Shown here one piece after another: positions 8,616-16,000 of a stretch of 37,729 nucleotides of DNA. The DNA lies in assembly GCF_001884735.1 (NCBI RefSeq), contig NZ_MJAP01000004.1, forward strand, positions 1-37,729, given 5' to 3'. The translations under genes and the position numbers were made by a program. The stretch comes from Natronohydrobacter thiooxidans. GTDB taxonomy: Bacteria > Pseudomonadota > Alphaproteobacteria > Rhodobacterales > Rhodobacteraceae. Positions within the stretch are counted from its first letter, which is position 1. Each line of letters starts with the position of its first letter. The notes beneath the pieces were generated by a model that searched no databases, had not been told where the DNA came from, and saw nothing but the letters and a program-made list of their open reading frames with translations.

Positions 8616-9710
8616 ATGAGCCATTCCCTCTTCCTTGCCTGCCTGCCCGGCCTTGAGCCCACCCTTGCCATGGAGGCAAGCGGCTTAGGCTTCCGCGATC
8701 CGCGCCCGGTGCCCGGCGGGGTCGAAACCGCAGGCACTTGGCCCGATATCTGGCGCGCGAATCTCATGCTGCGCACGGCCAGCCGTGTCCTCGTGCGCAT
8801 CGGCAGTTTCCGCGCCATGCATCTGGCGCAGCTCGACAAACGCGCGCGCAAATTCCCCTGGGGCGAGACCCTGCGCGCCGATATCCCGATCCGCGTCGAT
8901 GTGAGTTGCACCCGCTCGCGCATCTATCACCAGAAAGCCGCCGCTGAGCGCATCACCCGCGCGATCACCGAAACACTGGGCACGCCCGTCACCGCTGACG
9001 CCCCCCTGCGCCTGATGGCGCGGATCGAGGATGATCTGGTGACCTTCTCGCTCGATACATCGGGCGAAGGGCTGCACAAGCGCGGGCATAAACTCGCCAC
9101 CGGCAAGGCGCCCTTGCGCGAAACCATGGCGGCGGCGTTTCTGATGCAGATGGGGTTCGATGGCAGCCAGCCGGTGATCGACCCGATGTGCGGCTCGGGC
9201 ACTTTCGTGATCGAGGCCGCCGAGATCGCAATGCAGCTTGCCCCCGGTCGCGCGCGGGAATTCGGCTTTGAACAACTGGCGAGTTTTGATGCCAATGCAT
9301 GGGACCAGATGCGCAGGCAGAACCCGCGCAAGGTGGCGCGGCAGTTCTTCGGCTATGACCGCGATCAGGGGGCGGTGAAAAACGCCAGCGACAATGCCGC
9401 CCGTGCCGGTGTGGCAGAGGTGACGGCCTTCGCCTGCCAGCCGCTGAGTGCGCTGACCCGCCCCGACACTGCGCCTGGATTGATCATGGTGAACCCGCCT
9501 TACGGGGCGCGGATCGGCAATCCGAAACTGCTTTACGGGCTCTATGCCAGCCTCGGGGCGGTCGTGAGAGAGCGGTTCAGCGGCTGGCGCGTGGGGCTGG
9601 TGACATCCGAGAAGAAACTGGCGCAGGTGACGGGGCTGCCCTTCACCTCTGGGCCGATCCTGCCGCATGGCGGACTGAAAGTGCAGTTCTACCAGACCCC
9701 GCCCTTGTGA
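8616..9710 (+). CDS. THUMP-domain class I SAM-dependent RNA methyltransferase (RlmL/TrmG10-like)
   Basis: A 364-residue protein. It has an N-terminal ferredoxin-like/THUMP RNA-binding region (about residues 1-155, with the basic stretch AQLDKRARKFPWG and THUMP-end motif FSLDTSGEGLHKRGHKLATG). A Rossmann methyltransferase domain follows with PVIDPMCGSGTFVIEAAE as SAM motif I and IMVNPPYGARIG as the N-P-P-Y catalytic motif for exocyclic N2-guanine methylation. This is the shape of the N-terminal half of E. coli RlmL (23S m2G2445), without the RlmK half. The upstream in-frame ATG at 8511 lies in the repeat region and was not chosen. It ends 10 bases before a perfect palindrome and is convergent with DUF2842/purA. 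Confidence 0.9.
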   Translation: MSHSLFLACLPGLEPTLAMEASGLGFRDPRPVPGGVETAGTWPDIWRANLMLRTASRVLVRIGSFRAMHLAQLDKRARKFPWGETLRADIPIRVDVSCTRSRIYHQKAAAERITRAITETLGTPVTADAPLRLMARIEDDLVTFSLDTSGEGLHKRGHKLATGKAPLRETMAAAFLMQMGFDGSQPVIDPMCGSGTFVIEAAEIAMQLAPGRAREFGFEQLASFDANAWDQMRRQNPRKVARQFFGYDRDQGAVKNASDNAARAGVAEVTAFACQPLSALTRPDTAPGLIMVNPPYGARIGNPKLLYGLYASLGAVVRERFSGWRVGLVTSEKKLAQVTGLPFTSGPILPHGGLKVQFYQTPPL

Positions 9711-9719
9711 GGGGCCGTA

Positions 9720-9750
9720 AGTAGGGTGCGTGCTCAGCACGCACCCTACT
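9720..9750. repeat. palindromic intergenic repeat, copy 2 (possible bidirectional terminator)
   Basis: A perfect inverted repeat with arm AGTAGGGTGCGTGCT (9720-9734), a 1-base centre and an exact reverse-complement arm (9736-9750). It shares its core with 2153-2182. It lies between convergent genes and its right arm contains the stop codon of the minus-strand DUF2842 gene (9746-9748). No T-tract is present on either strand, so intrinsic termination is not certain. Confidence 0.8.
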
Positions 9751-9970
9751 TGCGCGGTGCATCGGGATCGGGCTGGCCGATCCCCTTGAACAGCCGCTTC
9801 AGCGGCAGCGCCCAGACAATCCCCAGCGCCACATAGATCGCCAGTTCCAGCAGAAAGGGCGGGCGGTCAAAGAGCTCGATCACATTCACCGCCACCACGA
9901 TGTAAAGCGGCAGCGCCACCACCAGCGCCACCAGCGCCCAGCGTTTTCTGGCTTTGTAGGAGAGCGCCAT
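9746..9970 (-). CDS. DUF2842 small membrane protein
   Basis: A 74-residue protein with a basic N-terminus ([11 protein letters not shown]) and two hydrophobic helices (about residues 12-30 and 40-56), ending in a basic/proline tail. This matches the alphaproteobacterial DUF2842 family in length, the two membrane segments and the closing GLVWALPLKRL-type motif (here GIVWALPLKRLFKGIG). The role of the family is unknown. Its ATG overlaps the purA stop by one base (TGATG), so it is co-translated with purA. Its last codon lies inside the palindromic repeat. Confidence 0.85.
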   Translation of the reverse strand: MALSYKARKRWALVALVVALPLYIVVAVNVIELFDRPPFLLELAIYVALGIVWALPLKRLFKGIGQPDPDAPRK

Positions 9971-11262
9971 CAGTCTGCAAACGGGTCGGTGACAAGAATG
10001 GTGTCATCGCGCTCGGGCGAGGTGGACAGCAGCGCCACCGGGCAGTCGATCAACTCTTCCACGCGGCGCACATATTTGATCGCATTCGCAGGCAGATCGG
10101 CCCATGACCGCGCCCCTTCGGTCGATTCCGACCAGCCCGGCAATTCCTCATAGATCGGCCGGCAGCGTGCCTGTTGGTCAGCCGCCGTGGGCAGGTAATC
10201 CAGCCGCTGCCCGTCCAGATCATAGCCCACACAGACCTTGAGGGTCTCGAACCCGTCCAGCACATCGAGCTTGGTCAGCGCGATCCCGGTCACGCCCGAA
10301 GTGGCGCAGGTCTGGCGCAACAGACAGGCATCGAACCAGCCGCAGCGGCGCTTGCGGCCCGTGACCGTGCCGAATTCCCGCCCGCGTGTGCCCAGCCGCT
10401 CGCCATCTTCATCATTGAGTTCCGTCGGAAACGGCCCCTCGCCCACCCGCGTCGTATAGGCTTTCACGATGCCGAGGACGAAATCCACCGCACCGGGCCC
10501 AACCCCCACCCCGGTCGCGGCCTGACCTGCAATCACATTGGACGAGGTGACATAAGGATAAGTCCCGAAATCCACATCCAGAAGCGCGCCCTGCGCGCCC
10601 TCGAACAGGATGCGCTTTCCGGCGCGGCGCTTGTCATTCAGCACTTTCCAGACGGGGGCTGCATATTTCAGCAATTCCGGCGCGATCTCGCGCAGGCTGA
10701 CCAGCAGCGCCTCGCGGTCGATCGCCTCCATCCCCAGCCCCGCGCGCAGCGCATTGTGATGCACCAAAGCCCGGTCCACGCGGGTCTGCAAGGTCGCCTC
10801 ATCGGCCAGATCAGCCACGCGGATCACGCGGCGGCCCACCTTATCCTCATAGGCCGGGCCGATCCCGCGCCCGGTGGTGCCGATCTTGGCCACCGCATTC
10901 TGCGCCTCGCGCGCGCGGTCCAGCTCGCCATGAAACGGCAGGATCAGCGGCGTGTTCTCGGCAATCATCAGCGTTTCAGGCGTGATTTCGACGCCCTGTG
11001 CGCGAATCGTTTCGATTTCCTTGATCAGATGCCAGGGGTCCAGAACGACCCCGTTGCCAATGACCGACAGCTTGCCGCCGCGCACCACGCCCGAAGGCAG
11101 CGCATTCAGCTTGTAGACCTTGCCGTCAATCACGAGCGTATGGCCCGCATTATGCCCGCCCTGAAACCGCGCCACCACATCGGCGCGTTCCGAGAGCCAG
11201 TCCACGATCTTGCCCTTCCCCTCGTCGCCCCATTGCGCGCCGACCACAACGACATTGGCCAT
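9970..11262 (-). CDS. purA: adenylosuccinate synthetase
   Basis: A 430-residue enzyme of normal family length, catalysing the GTP-driven joining of IMP and aspartate in AMP synthesis. Signatures are [20 protein letters not shown] (P-loop with catalytic Asp), [12 protein letters not shown] (catalytic His), [38 protein letters not shown] and [17 protein letters not shown]. The C-terminal [16 protein letters not shown] and [10 protein letters not shown] are also typical. It is transcribed away from secG and coupled to DUF2842 downstream. Confidence 0.97.
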   Translation of the reverse strand: MANVVVVGAQWGDEGKGKIVDWLSERADVVARFQGGHNAGHTLVIDGKVYKLNALPSGVVRGGKLSVIGNGVVLDPWHLIKEIETIRAQGVEITPETLMIAENTPLILPFHGELDRAREAQNAVAKIGTTGRGIGPAYEDKVGRRVIRVADLADEATLQTRVDRALVHHNALRAGLGMEAIDREALLVSLREIAPELLKYAAPVWKVLNDKRRAGKRILFEGAQGALLDVDFGTYPYVTSSNVIAGQAATGVGVGPGAVDFVLGIVKAYTTRVGEGPFPTELNDEDGERLGTRGREFGTVTGRKRRCGWFDACLLRQTCATSGVTGIALTKLDVLDGFETLKVCVGYDLDGQRLDYLPTAADQQARCRPIYEELPGWSESTEGARSWADLPANAIKYVRRVEELIDCPVALLSTSPERDDTILVTDPFAD

Positions 11263-11349
11263 CCTGCATCCCTTCCGCGATCATGCAATCCGACAGCCCT
11301 TCTATCCGCAGCGCGTGCCGGGTGAAACCCGAAATAGTGGCGCAGGGGG

Positions 11350-11378
11350 CGCAACCGGACAAAGAAACAGGGGTTGCG
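11350..11378. other. inverted repeat in the purA-secG intergenic region
   Basis: CGCAACC (11350-11356) and GGTTGCG (11372-11378) form a 7-bp inverted repeat with a 15-base centre, about 55 bases before the secG start and between divergent promoters. It could be an operator or an RNA hairpin in the secG leader. I recognise no known regulator site. Confidence 0.3.
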
Positions 11379-11431
11379 GCAGAGCGGCACAGCGCCTAAG
11401 TAGACCCGAAGATCCAAAGGCGGGTTTCCTG

Positions 11432-11794
11432 ATGCAGAATGTCGTTCTGATTGTCCATCTCTTGCTGGCGCTGGTGCTGATCGGCGTCGTGCTGTTGCAG
11501 CGCTCCGAAGGGGGCGGGCTTGGCATTGGCGGGGGTGATGGCAACCCGAGCGCGGGGCGTCCGCCCCTGACGGCCATGGCGAAACTGACCTGGGGTCTGG
11601 CCGCGGCCTTCATCGCGACCTCGCTGACGCTGACGATTCTGGCCGCGCAGCAATCGGCGACCACTTCGGTCCTCGACCGGCTTGGCGTGCCCACGGCACC
11701 CAGCGCGCCCGCAGCGCCCAGCCTGCCCGCAGGCGACAGCCTGCTGCCGCCCTCGGTGGCGGATGACACGCTGGCCCCGCCGCCCGCAGACTGA
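11432..11794 (+). CDS. secG: preprotein translocase subunit SecG
   Basis: A 120-residue inner-membrane protein and accessory subunit of the SecYEG channel. It opens MQNVVLIVHLLLALVLIGVVLLQRSEGGGLGIGGG, in which the first membrane helix runs into the family motif LLQRSEGGGLG. A second helix follows (LAAAFIATSLTLTIL, about residues 52-70). The Ala/Pro/Ser-rich C-terminal tail is typical of alphaproteobacterial SecG. An upstream in-frame opening was rejected because the family starts at the first helix. The RBS is weak. It is followed by a hairpin terminator and then pyrG, the usual secG-pyrG order. Confidence 0.93.
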   Translation: MQNVVLIVHLLLALVLIGVVLLQRSEGGGLGIGGGDGNPSAGRPPLTAMAKLTWGLAAAFIATSLTLTILAAQQSATTSVLDRLGVPTAPSAPAAPSLPAGDSLLPPSVADDTLAPPPAD

Positions 11795-11817
11795 GCGACA
11801 GCCACATTCCTTAGCGG

Positions 11818-11856
11818 AGGGGCGGGTTTTGCCTGCCCCTATCTTGCGGTTTTTTC
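11818..11856 (+). terminator. intrinsic terminator after secG
   Basis: AGGGGCGGG (11818-11826) pairs with CCTGCCCCT (11832-11840) with one mismatch, and a run of six T follows (11850-11855) after a short spacer. It lies 24 bases after the secG stop. Confidence 0.6.
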
Positions 11857-11878
11857 CAAACTCGATTATGGCTCGACT

Positions 11879-11933
11879 CCCGTGATGGGATGCGCGTGAC
11901 GGCGGAGCCTTGAGCAGTTCAAGCAATCACGGG
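11879..11933 (+). promoter_or_regulatory. candidate structured leader of pyrG
   Basis: CCCGTGAT (11879-11886) is perfectly complementary to ATCACGGG (11926-11933), enclosing a small inner stem CTTGA/TCAAG. The 3' arm ends 8 bases before the pyrG ATG and covers the only G-rich stretch that could act as RBS, so folding might limit initiation. This is inference from complementarity only. Confidence 0.35.
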
Positions 11934-11941
11934 GGCCCCTC

Positions 11942-13585
11942 ATGGCGCGATATGTTTTCATCACCGGCGGCGTGGTCTCAAGCCTCGGCAAGGGGCTTGC
12001 CTCGGCGGCTCTGGGGGCACTCCTGCAGGCGCGCGGCTTCACCGTGCGGCTGCGCAAGCTCGATCCCTATCTGAATGTCGATCCCGGCACGATGTCACCT
12101 TTCGAGCATGGCGAGGTTTTCGTCACCGATGACGGGGCCGAAACCGATCTCGATCTCGGCCATTACGAGCGCTTCACCGGGGTTGCCGCGCGCAAGACCG
12201 ATTCGGTCTCCTCGGGGCGGATCTATTCCAATGTGTTGGAGAAGGAACGCCGCGGCGATTATCTGGGCAAGACGATTCAGGTCGTCCCGCATGTGACCAA
12301 TGAGATCAAGGAATTCCTTGCCATCGGCGAGGATGAGGTCGATTTCATGCTCTGCGAAATCGGCGGCACTGTGGGCGATATCGAAGGTCTGCCGTTTTTC
12401 GAGGCCATCCGCCAGTTCAGCCATGAACGCCCGCGCGGGCAATGCATCTTCATGCATCTGACGCTCCTGCCCTATCTGGCAGCGAGCGGAGAGCTGAAAA
12501 CCAAACCCACGCAGCATTCGGTCAAGGAATTGCAAAGTATCGGGATTGCCCCCGATGTGCTGGTCTGCCGCTCGGAACAGCCCATCCCCGAGAAAGAACG
12601 CCAGAAGATCGCGCTGTTTTGCAATGTGCGCCCCGATGCGGTGATCCCGGCCTATGACCTGAGTTCGATCTATGAAGCGCCGCTGGCCTATCACGCGGCG
12701 GGGCTGGATCAGGCGGTGCTCGATGCTTTCGGCATCACCCCCGCGCCGCGCCCCAATCTGGAGCGCTGGGAAGATGTGATCGACCGGCTGAAAAACCCCG
12801 AAGGCACGGTGCGGATCGCCATTGTCGGCAAATATGTCCAGCTTGAGGACGCCTATAAATCGATCAAGGAAGCGCTGGTGCATGGCGGTATCGCCAATCG
12901 CGTGCGCGTGCAGGTCGAATGGATCGACGCGAGTGTGTTCGACAGCGAAGACCCGGGCCCCCATCTGGAAAATTTCCATGCGATCCTTGTGCCCGGCGGT
13001 TTCGGCGAACGCGGCACCGAGGGCAAGATCCGCGCCGCCACCTATGCCCGGACCAAGAAGATCCCCTATTTCGGCATCTGTCTGGGCATGCAGATGGCGG
13101 TGATCGAGGCCGCGCGCAATCTCGCCGAGATCACCGATGCCGGATCCGAGGAATTCGACCATGAGGCGGGCAAGAAACGCTTTACCCCCGTGGTCTATCA
13201 CCTGAAAGAATGGGTGCAGGGCAATCACAAGGTCGAGCGCAAACTCGGCGATGACAAGGGCGGCACGATGCGGCTCGGGGCCTATAACGCGACGCTGCGC
13301 GAAGGCTCGCGCGTGGCCCAGATCTATGGCAGCACCGCCATCGAGGAACGCCACCGCCACCGCTATGAAGTGGACACGAAGTTCCGCGAGGCGCTGGAAG
13401 GGCGTGGCCTGACCTTTTCGGGCATGTCACCGGATGGCAAACTGCCCGAGATCGTCGAGCATGAGGGCCACCCCTGGTTCATCGGCGTCCAGTTCCACCC
13501 CGAGCTGAAATCCAAACCCTTCGACCCGCACCCGCTTTTCGCCGATTTCGTGCGCGCGGCGGTCGAGGTGTCGCGTCTGGTGTGA
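11942..13585 (+). CDS. pyrG: CTP synthase
   Basis: A 547-residue cytoplasmic enzyme making CTP from UTP, ATP and glutamine. The N-terminal amidoligase domain opens [20 protein letters not shown] (P-loop) and carries [17 protein letters not shown]. The C-terminal class I glutaminase domain has the nucleophile Cys in [17 protein letters not shown] and the His/Glu pair in [19 protein letters not shown]. The oxyanion motif is [10 protein letters not shown]. Length and motif order are normal, and all catalytic residues are present. It follows secG, with a hairpin and possible leader between them. Confidence 0.98.
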   Translation: MARYVFITGGVVSSLGKGLASAALGALLQARGFTVRLRKLDPYLNVDPGTMSPFEHGEVFVTDDGAETDLDLGHYERFTGVAARKTDSVSSGRIYSNVLEKERRGDYLGKTIQVVPHVTNEIKEFLAIGEDEVDFMLCEIGGTVGDIEGLPFFEAIRQFSHERPRGQCIFMHLTLLPYLAASGELKTKPTQHSVKELQSIGIAPDVLVCRSEQPIPEKERQKIALFCNVRPDAVIPAYDLSSIYEAPLAYHAAGLDQAVLDAFGITPAPRPNLERWEDVIDRLKNPEGTVRIAIVGKYVQLEDAYKSIKEALVHGGIANRVRVQVEWIDASVFDSEDPGPHLENFHAILVPGGFGERGTEGKIRAATYARTKKIPYFGICLGMQMAVIEAARNLAEITDAGSEEFDHEAGKKRFTPVVYHLKEWVQGNHKVERKLGDDKGGTMRLGAYNATLREGSRVAQIYGSTAIEERHRHRYEVDTKFREALEGRGLTFSGMSPDGKLPEIVEHEGHPWFIGVQFHPELKSKPFDPHPLFADFVRAAVEVSRLV

Positions 13586-13599
13586 GCGCCGGAATGAAA

Positions 13600-13628
13600 C
13601 AGGACCGCCGGTCTCCCGCGCGGTCCTG
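13600..13628. terminator. hairpin between convergent pyrG and the receiver-like gene
   Basis: CAGGACCGC (13600-13608) pairs perfectly with GCGGTCCTG (13620-13628) over an 11-base loop. Lying 15 bases after the pyrG stop and 30 bases from the opposing gene, it may end transcription from both sides. No T-run follows. Confidence 0.5.
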
Positions 13629-13657
13629 CAACCTGCCTGATAGTGGATAACGAGGGA

Positions 13658-14302
13658 CTACCTTATCAGATAGGTGATCAGCCCGGCCCAGAAGGGCAGG
13701 GCCAGGAGCAGGATCAGCCCCAGCAGCATCGCAGGCTGCAACCAGCGCTTCTCCTCATCCGGCCATGCGCCCGGCTGCGCCAGCGGCAGACCGGGTGTGG
13801 ATTCGCGGTCAGTCTCGATCCCCAGACGGGCGCAGTAGATTTCATTGTTCTGCACCGCCAGCTGCATGGCATGGTCGAAACTGCTGCGCATCAGCGGCAT
13901 GCGCAGAGACGCATCGCAGATCGCCAGACGTGTGGTCGAGAACTCGTCATAGGTGAAAGAAGACGAGATCAGGATGATCGGCATCATCGGCGCCTGCTCG
14001 CGGATCCGCAGGCAGCGGGTGATGAAACTGTTCATGTCCTCGCTCTCGCTGCGCTCCAGAAACAGCATGCAGCGTGAATGCACATTCTTCAGCGCCTGAT
14101 CGAACAGTTGCTCATCATTGCGCAGGTGAATGGACATCCCGCCACTCTCATAGATGCGCCCCCGCAGAAAACGGGTCTCTTCATCGCTCTGCGTGAAAAG
14201 ATACACGGTCCAGTCCGCCAGCGCGGCACGCTGCGGGAAATCGGGAAAATGGATACGCGACGCGTCCATGCCGAACTTCCGATCTATTGCTTCGAGCAGC
14301 AT
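13658..14302 (-). CDS. receiver-like protein with C-terminal membrane anchor (degenerate phosphoacceptor site)
   Basis: I do not recognise a named family. The 214 residues read as a CheY-like alternation of strands and helices: TVYLFT (32-37), an acidic-start helix from 39, SIHL (57-60), CMLFLERSESE (78-88), MPIILISSS (107-115), DASLRMPL (130-137) and a final helix to about 152. At the end of the third strand, where receivers carry the phosphoacceptor Asp, there is Glu83. The fourth strand ends in Ser, and the usual Lys of strand five is replaced in LRMP. After a Pro-rich linker, residues 187-211 form one strong membrane helix ending in LIR, so the domain should face the cytoplasm as a tail-anchored protein. 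It is divergent from a winged-helix gene and has a CtrA-type box 49 bases upstream. Confidence 0.7.
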   Translation of the reverse strand: MLLEAIDRKFGMDASRIHFPDFPQRAALADWTVYLFTQSDEETRFLRGRIYESGGMSIHLRNDEQLFDQALKNVHSRCMLFLERSESEDMNSFITRCLRIREQAPMMPIILISSSFTYDEFSTTRLAICDASLRMPLMRSSFDHAMQLAVQNNEIYCARLGIETDRESTPGLPLAQPGAWPDEEKRWLQPAMLLGLILLLALPFWAGLITYLIR

Positions 14303-14350
14303 TGCCGTATCCCCAACGCATTCCGCACGAGCACCCCCAAGGATTCAACC

Positions 14351-14366
14351 TTAAAGTGTTCTTAAC
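14351..14366 (+). promoter_or_regulatory. CtrA-type binding site TTAA-N7-TTAAC
   Basis: TTAA (14351-14354), seven bases, then TTAAC (14362-14366) matches the full alphaproteobacterial CtrA consensus. It is 49 bases upstream of the receiver-like gene start. By eye I found only one other full TTAA-N7-TTAA in the window, in front of the EAL gene. Confidence 0.6.
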
Positions 14367-14369
14367 GAA

Positions 14370-14384
14370 GTATCATATTGATAC
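14370..14384. promoter_or_regulatory. dyad GTATCA-TAT-TGATAC
   Basis: A perfect 6+3+6 inverted repeat in the AT-rich divergent promoter region. Its right half continues into TGATACCAAA (14379-14388), a 10-mer repeated exactly at 14488-14497 next to a related dyad, TATCA-N7-TGATA (14476-14492). This looks like paired operators for one regulator. Confidence 0.5.
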
Positions 14385-14453
14385 CAAAGGCAGTCAAGAG
14401 TATTTTTAACATATAAATCTACCTGTGGTTGTGATCGCCAGATGCGACATTTA

Positions 14454-14468
14454 ATCCTTTGAAAGGAT
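14454..14468. promoter_or_regulatory. dyad ATCCTTT-G-AAAGGAT
   Basis: A perfect 7+1+7 palindrome midway between the two divergent genes, distinct in sequence from the TGATACC dyads. Candidate operator; regulator unknown. Confidence 0.45.
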
Positions 14469-14533
14469 ATCGTTTTATCAATAAGTATGATACCAAATAA
14501 CCGTGATTTCCGGATGAAGTCACAAAATCATGT

Positions 14534-14543
14534 GGTTGCAACC
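14534..14543. promoter_or_regulatory. palindrome GGTTGCAACC
   Basis: A perfect 10-bp palindrome 47 bases upstream of the winged-helix gene. It overlaps the second copy of the 8-mer TGTGGTTG (14424-14431 and 14531-14538). Candidate regulatory element only. Confidence 0.3.
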
Positions 14544-14589
14544 CCCTGCAAAGTACCATAACCGCACCTAACGGAGGAGAACTGAACGG

Positions 14590-14880
14590 GTGAGTCTAAA
14601 AACACTGGCGCAACTTCTGGAAATGGTTGCCGGCCTGCAGCGGGATCTTGGACTGGAGGACGCCCTGCCTCTGGAACGCGATATCCTCGCAGTCTTGGGT
14701 GCCTTGAGCAGAGAAGGACAAAGCGATGTCAGAACGGAATCACTCATGGAACACCCGCTCCTTGCGGATGTGCCCAAAGCGTCCTTCCACCGCGCGCTGC
14801 GCTCCCTCCTGAAGCGTGGACTGATCCAGCATGCCGATGGCTACAAAACAGGCCGCTATCGATTATCCCCGCATTTCTGA
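14590..14880 (+). CDS. small winged-helix DNA-binding-like protein
   Basis: A 96-residue protein I cannot place in a named family. The C-terminal two thirds look like a winged helix-turn-helix. A helix (PLERDILAVLGAL, 27-39) is followed by a second helix, a recognition helix (KASFHRALRSLLKRG, 63-77) and a wing (LIQHADGYKTGRYRLSP, 78-94). This is the pattern of MarR/LexA-like or domain-of-replication wHTH modules. The GTG start at 14590 follows GGAGGAG (14573-14579) at about 10 bases. It is divergent from the receiver-like gene and 18 bases ahead of a membrane protein, so the two probably form an operon. It may bind the nearby dyads. Confidence 0.7.
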   Translation: MSLKTLAQLLEMVAGLQRDLGLEDALPLERDILAVLGALSREGQSDVRTESLMEHPLLADVPKASFHRALRSLLKRGLIQHADGYKTGRYRLSPHF

Positions 14881-14898
14881 CAGCATTGCGGGCGCGTG

Positions 14899-15474
14899 AT
14901 GGTTCGCGTCATCGCCATCGCCGCGCTGTGCTATCTGATCCTGCATTTCGCGCTCCACGCGCTGCAGATCCATGCGATCCAGCCGCTGCAATATGCGCTG
15001 ATCGGGGATCTGGCCCCCGTCCTTCTGGTGTTTCCGATCCATGGCCTGCGCGTGCTCTGCGCCTGGTATTTCGGGCTCTGGAGCGTGGTCATCATGGCCC
15101 CGACCGCGCTGCTGCTCTTTGCCATGCACCTCATCGATCCGGGTCATGATCCGCTGTCCCTGACCCATCTGGCAATCAAGGCAACCTTTCTGTTCAGCGC
15201 ACCGGCCAGTTTCTGGATCATCAGGGCCTGTCTGGCCCGGCCCGATGACCATATGGCGCTCGAATGGCGCGTGATCATGCTGGTCGGGTTGCTGTCGGGC
15301 CTGATCAATGTGCTGGTCATCGGCCTGTTGCAACCGCCCAGCGCCGACGGTCAGGAAATCATGGTCTGGCTGCTGTCCATGCTGGTGGGCTACATGGCCG
15401 GGGTGTTCCTGCTGCTCCTGCTGATTCTCATGGCGCTGCGCGTGACGAAACGGGTGATCCGCCGCTTCATGTAG
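14899..15474 (+). CDS. polytopic inner-membrane protein, unknown function
   Basis: A 191-residue, very hydrophobic protein with about five membrane segments (roughly residues 3-22, 32-48, 55-75, 85-105, 122-145 and 152-180, the last ones long). It has a basic C-terminus (RVTKRVIRRFM), and the layout resembles the N-terminal membrane sensor modules of signalling proteins (MASE-like), but no output domain follows. The ATG at 14899 is preceded by an in-frame GTG at 14896; either could be used. It lies 18 bases after the winged-helix gene, presumably in the same transcript. No catalytic motif is visible. Confidence 0.75.
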   Translation: MVRVIAIAALCYLILHFALHALQIHAIQPLQYALIGDLAPVLLVFPIHGLRVLCAWYFGLWSVVIMAPTALLLFAMHLIDPGHDPLSLTHLAIKATFLFSAPASFWIIRACLARPDDHMALEWRVIMLVGLLSGLINVLVIGLLQPPSADGQEIMVWLLSMLVGYMAGVFLLLLLILMALRVTKRVIRRFM

Positions 15475-15535
15475 CCCATGTTCCAGCGCTGCGCCGCCAG
15501 TTGTGCGGGCCGTGGAAATATGCCATGTCTCGCGC

Positions 15536-16000
15536 ATGACAAACGCAATCGAATCCCGCCTGGCCGAACTTGGCCTCTCGCTGCCCGAAGCGCCTGCGCC
15601 TGCGGCAAATTATGTCCCCTTCGTGCAAAGCGGGTCGCTCGTCTTCATCTCGGGACAGATCAGTTCCGGGCCGGACGGGCTGATCTGCGGCAAGCTGGGC
15701 AGCGATCTGTCCGTCGAGCAGGGAACGACTGCCGCCCGTGCCTGTGGGCTGGCGCTGGTCGCGCAGCTGCGCGCGGCCTGCGGCGGCGATCTGACGCGGG
15801 TGCGGCGCGTGGTCAAGCTGACCGGTTTCGTCAATTGCACGCCCGATTTCACCGACCAGCCCAAGGTGGTGAATGGCTGCTCGGATCTGATGGTCGCGAT
15901 TTTCGGCGAGGCCGGGCGCCATGCGCGGGCCGCTGTCGGGGCCCCTGCCCTGCCGCTTGGTGTCGCCGTGGAAATCGAGGGCATCTTCGAGATTGCCTGA
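15536..16000 (+). CDS. RidA family protein (YjgF/YER057c/UK114)
   Basis: A 154-residue protein of the longer RidA subgroup. It has VPFVQSGSLVFISGQIS near residue 25-41, the helix AARACGLALVAQLRAACGGDLTRV, VVKLTGFVNCTPDF, and the closing RAAVGAPALPLGVAVEIEGIFEI. Canonical RidA uses an Arg to deaminate reactive enamine/imine intermediates; here the corresponding segment is HARAAVGAPALP, which keeps an Arg. The last codons overlap the start of the GDPD gene, implying coupling. Confidence 0.9.
   Translation: MTNAIESRLAELGLSLPEAPAPAANYVPFVQSGSLVFISGQISSGPDGLICGKLGSDLSVEQGTTAARACGLALVAQLRAACGGDLTRVRRVVKLTGFVNCTPDFTDQPKVVNGCSDLMVAIFGEAGRHARAAVGAPALPLGVAVEIEGIFEIA

Noticed and set aside
13640..13650. 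DnaA-box-like GTGGATAAC
   Set aside because: Single site with one mismatch and no cluster, AT-rich unwinding element or parA/dnaA neighbour, so no support for an origin.
14394..14406. GAGTATTTTT as a further copy of the 3' element
   Set aside because: Only the GAGTATTT part matches; the GGCAAGATGAA part is absent and it lies in a promoter region.
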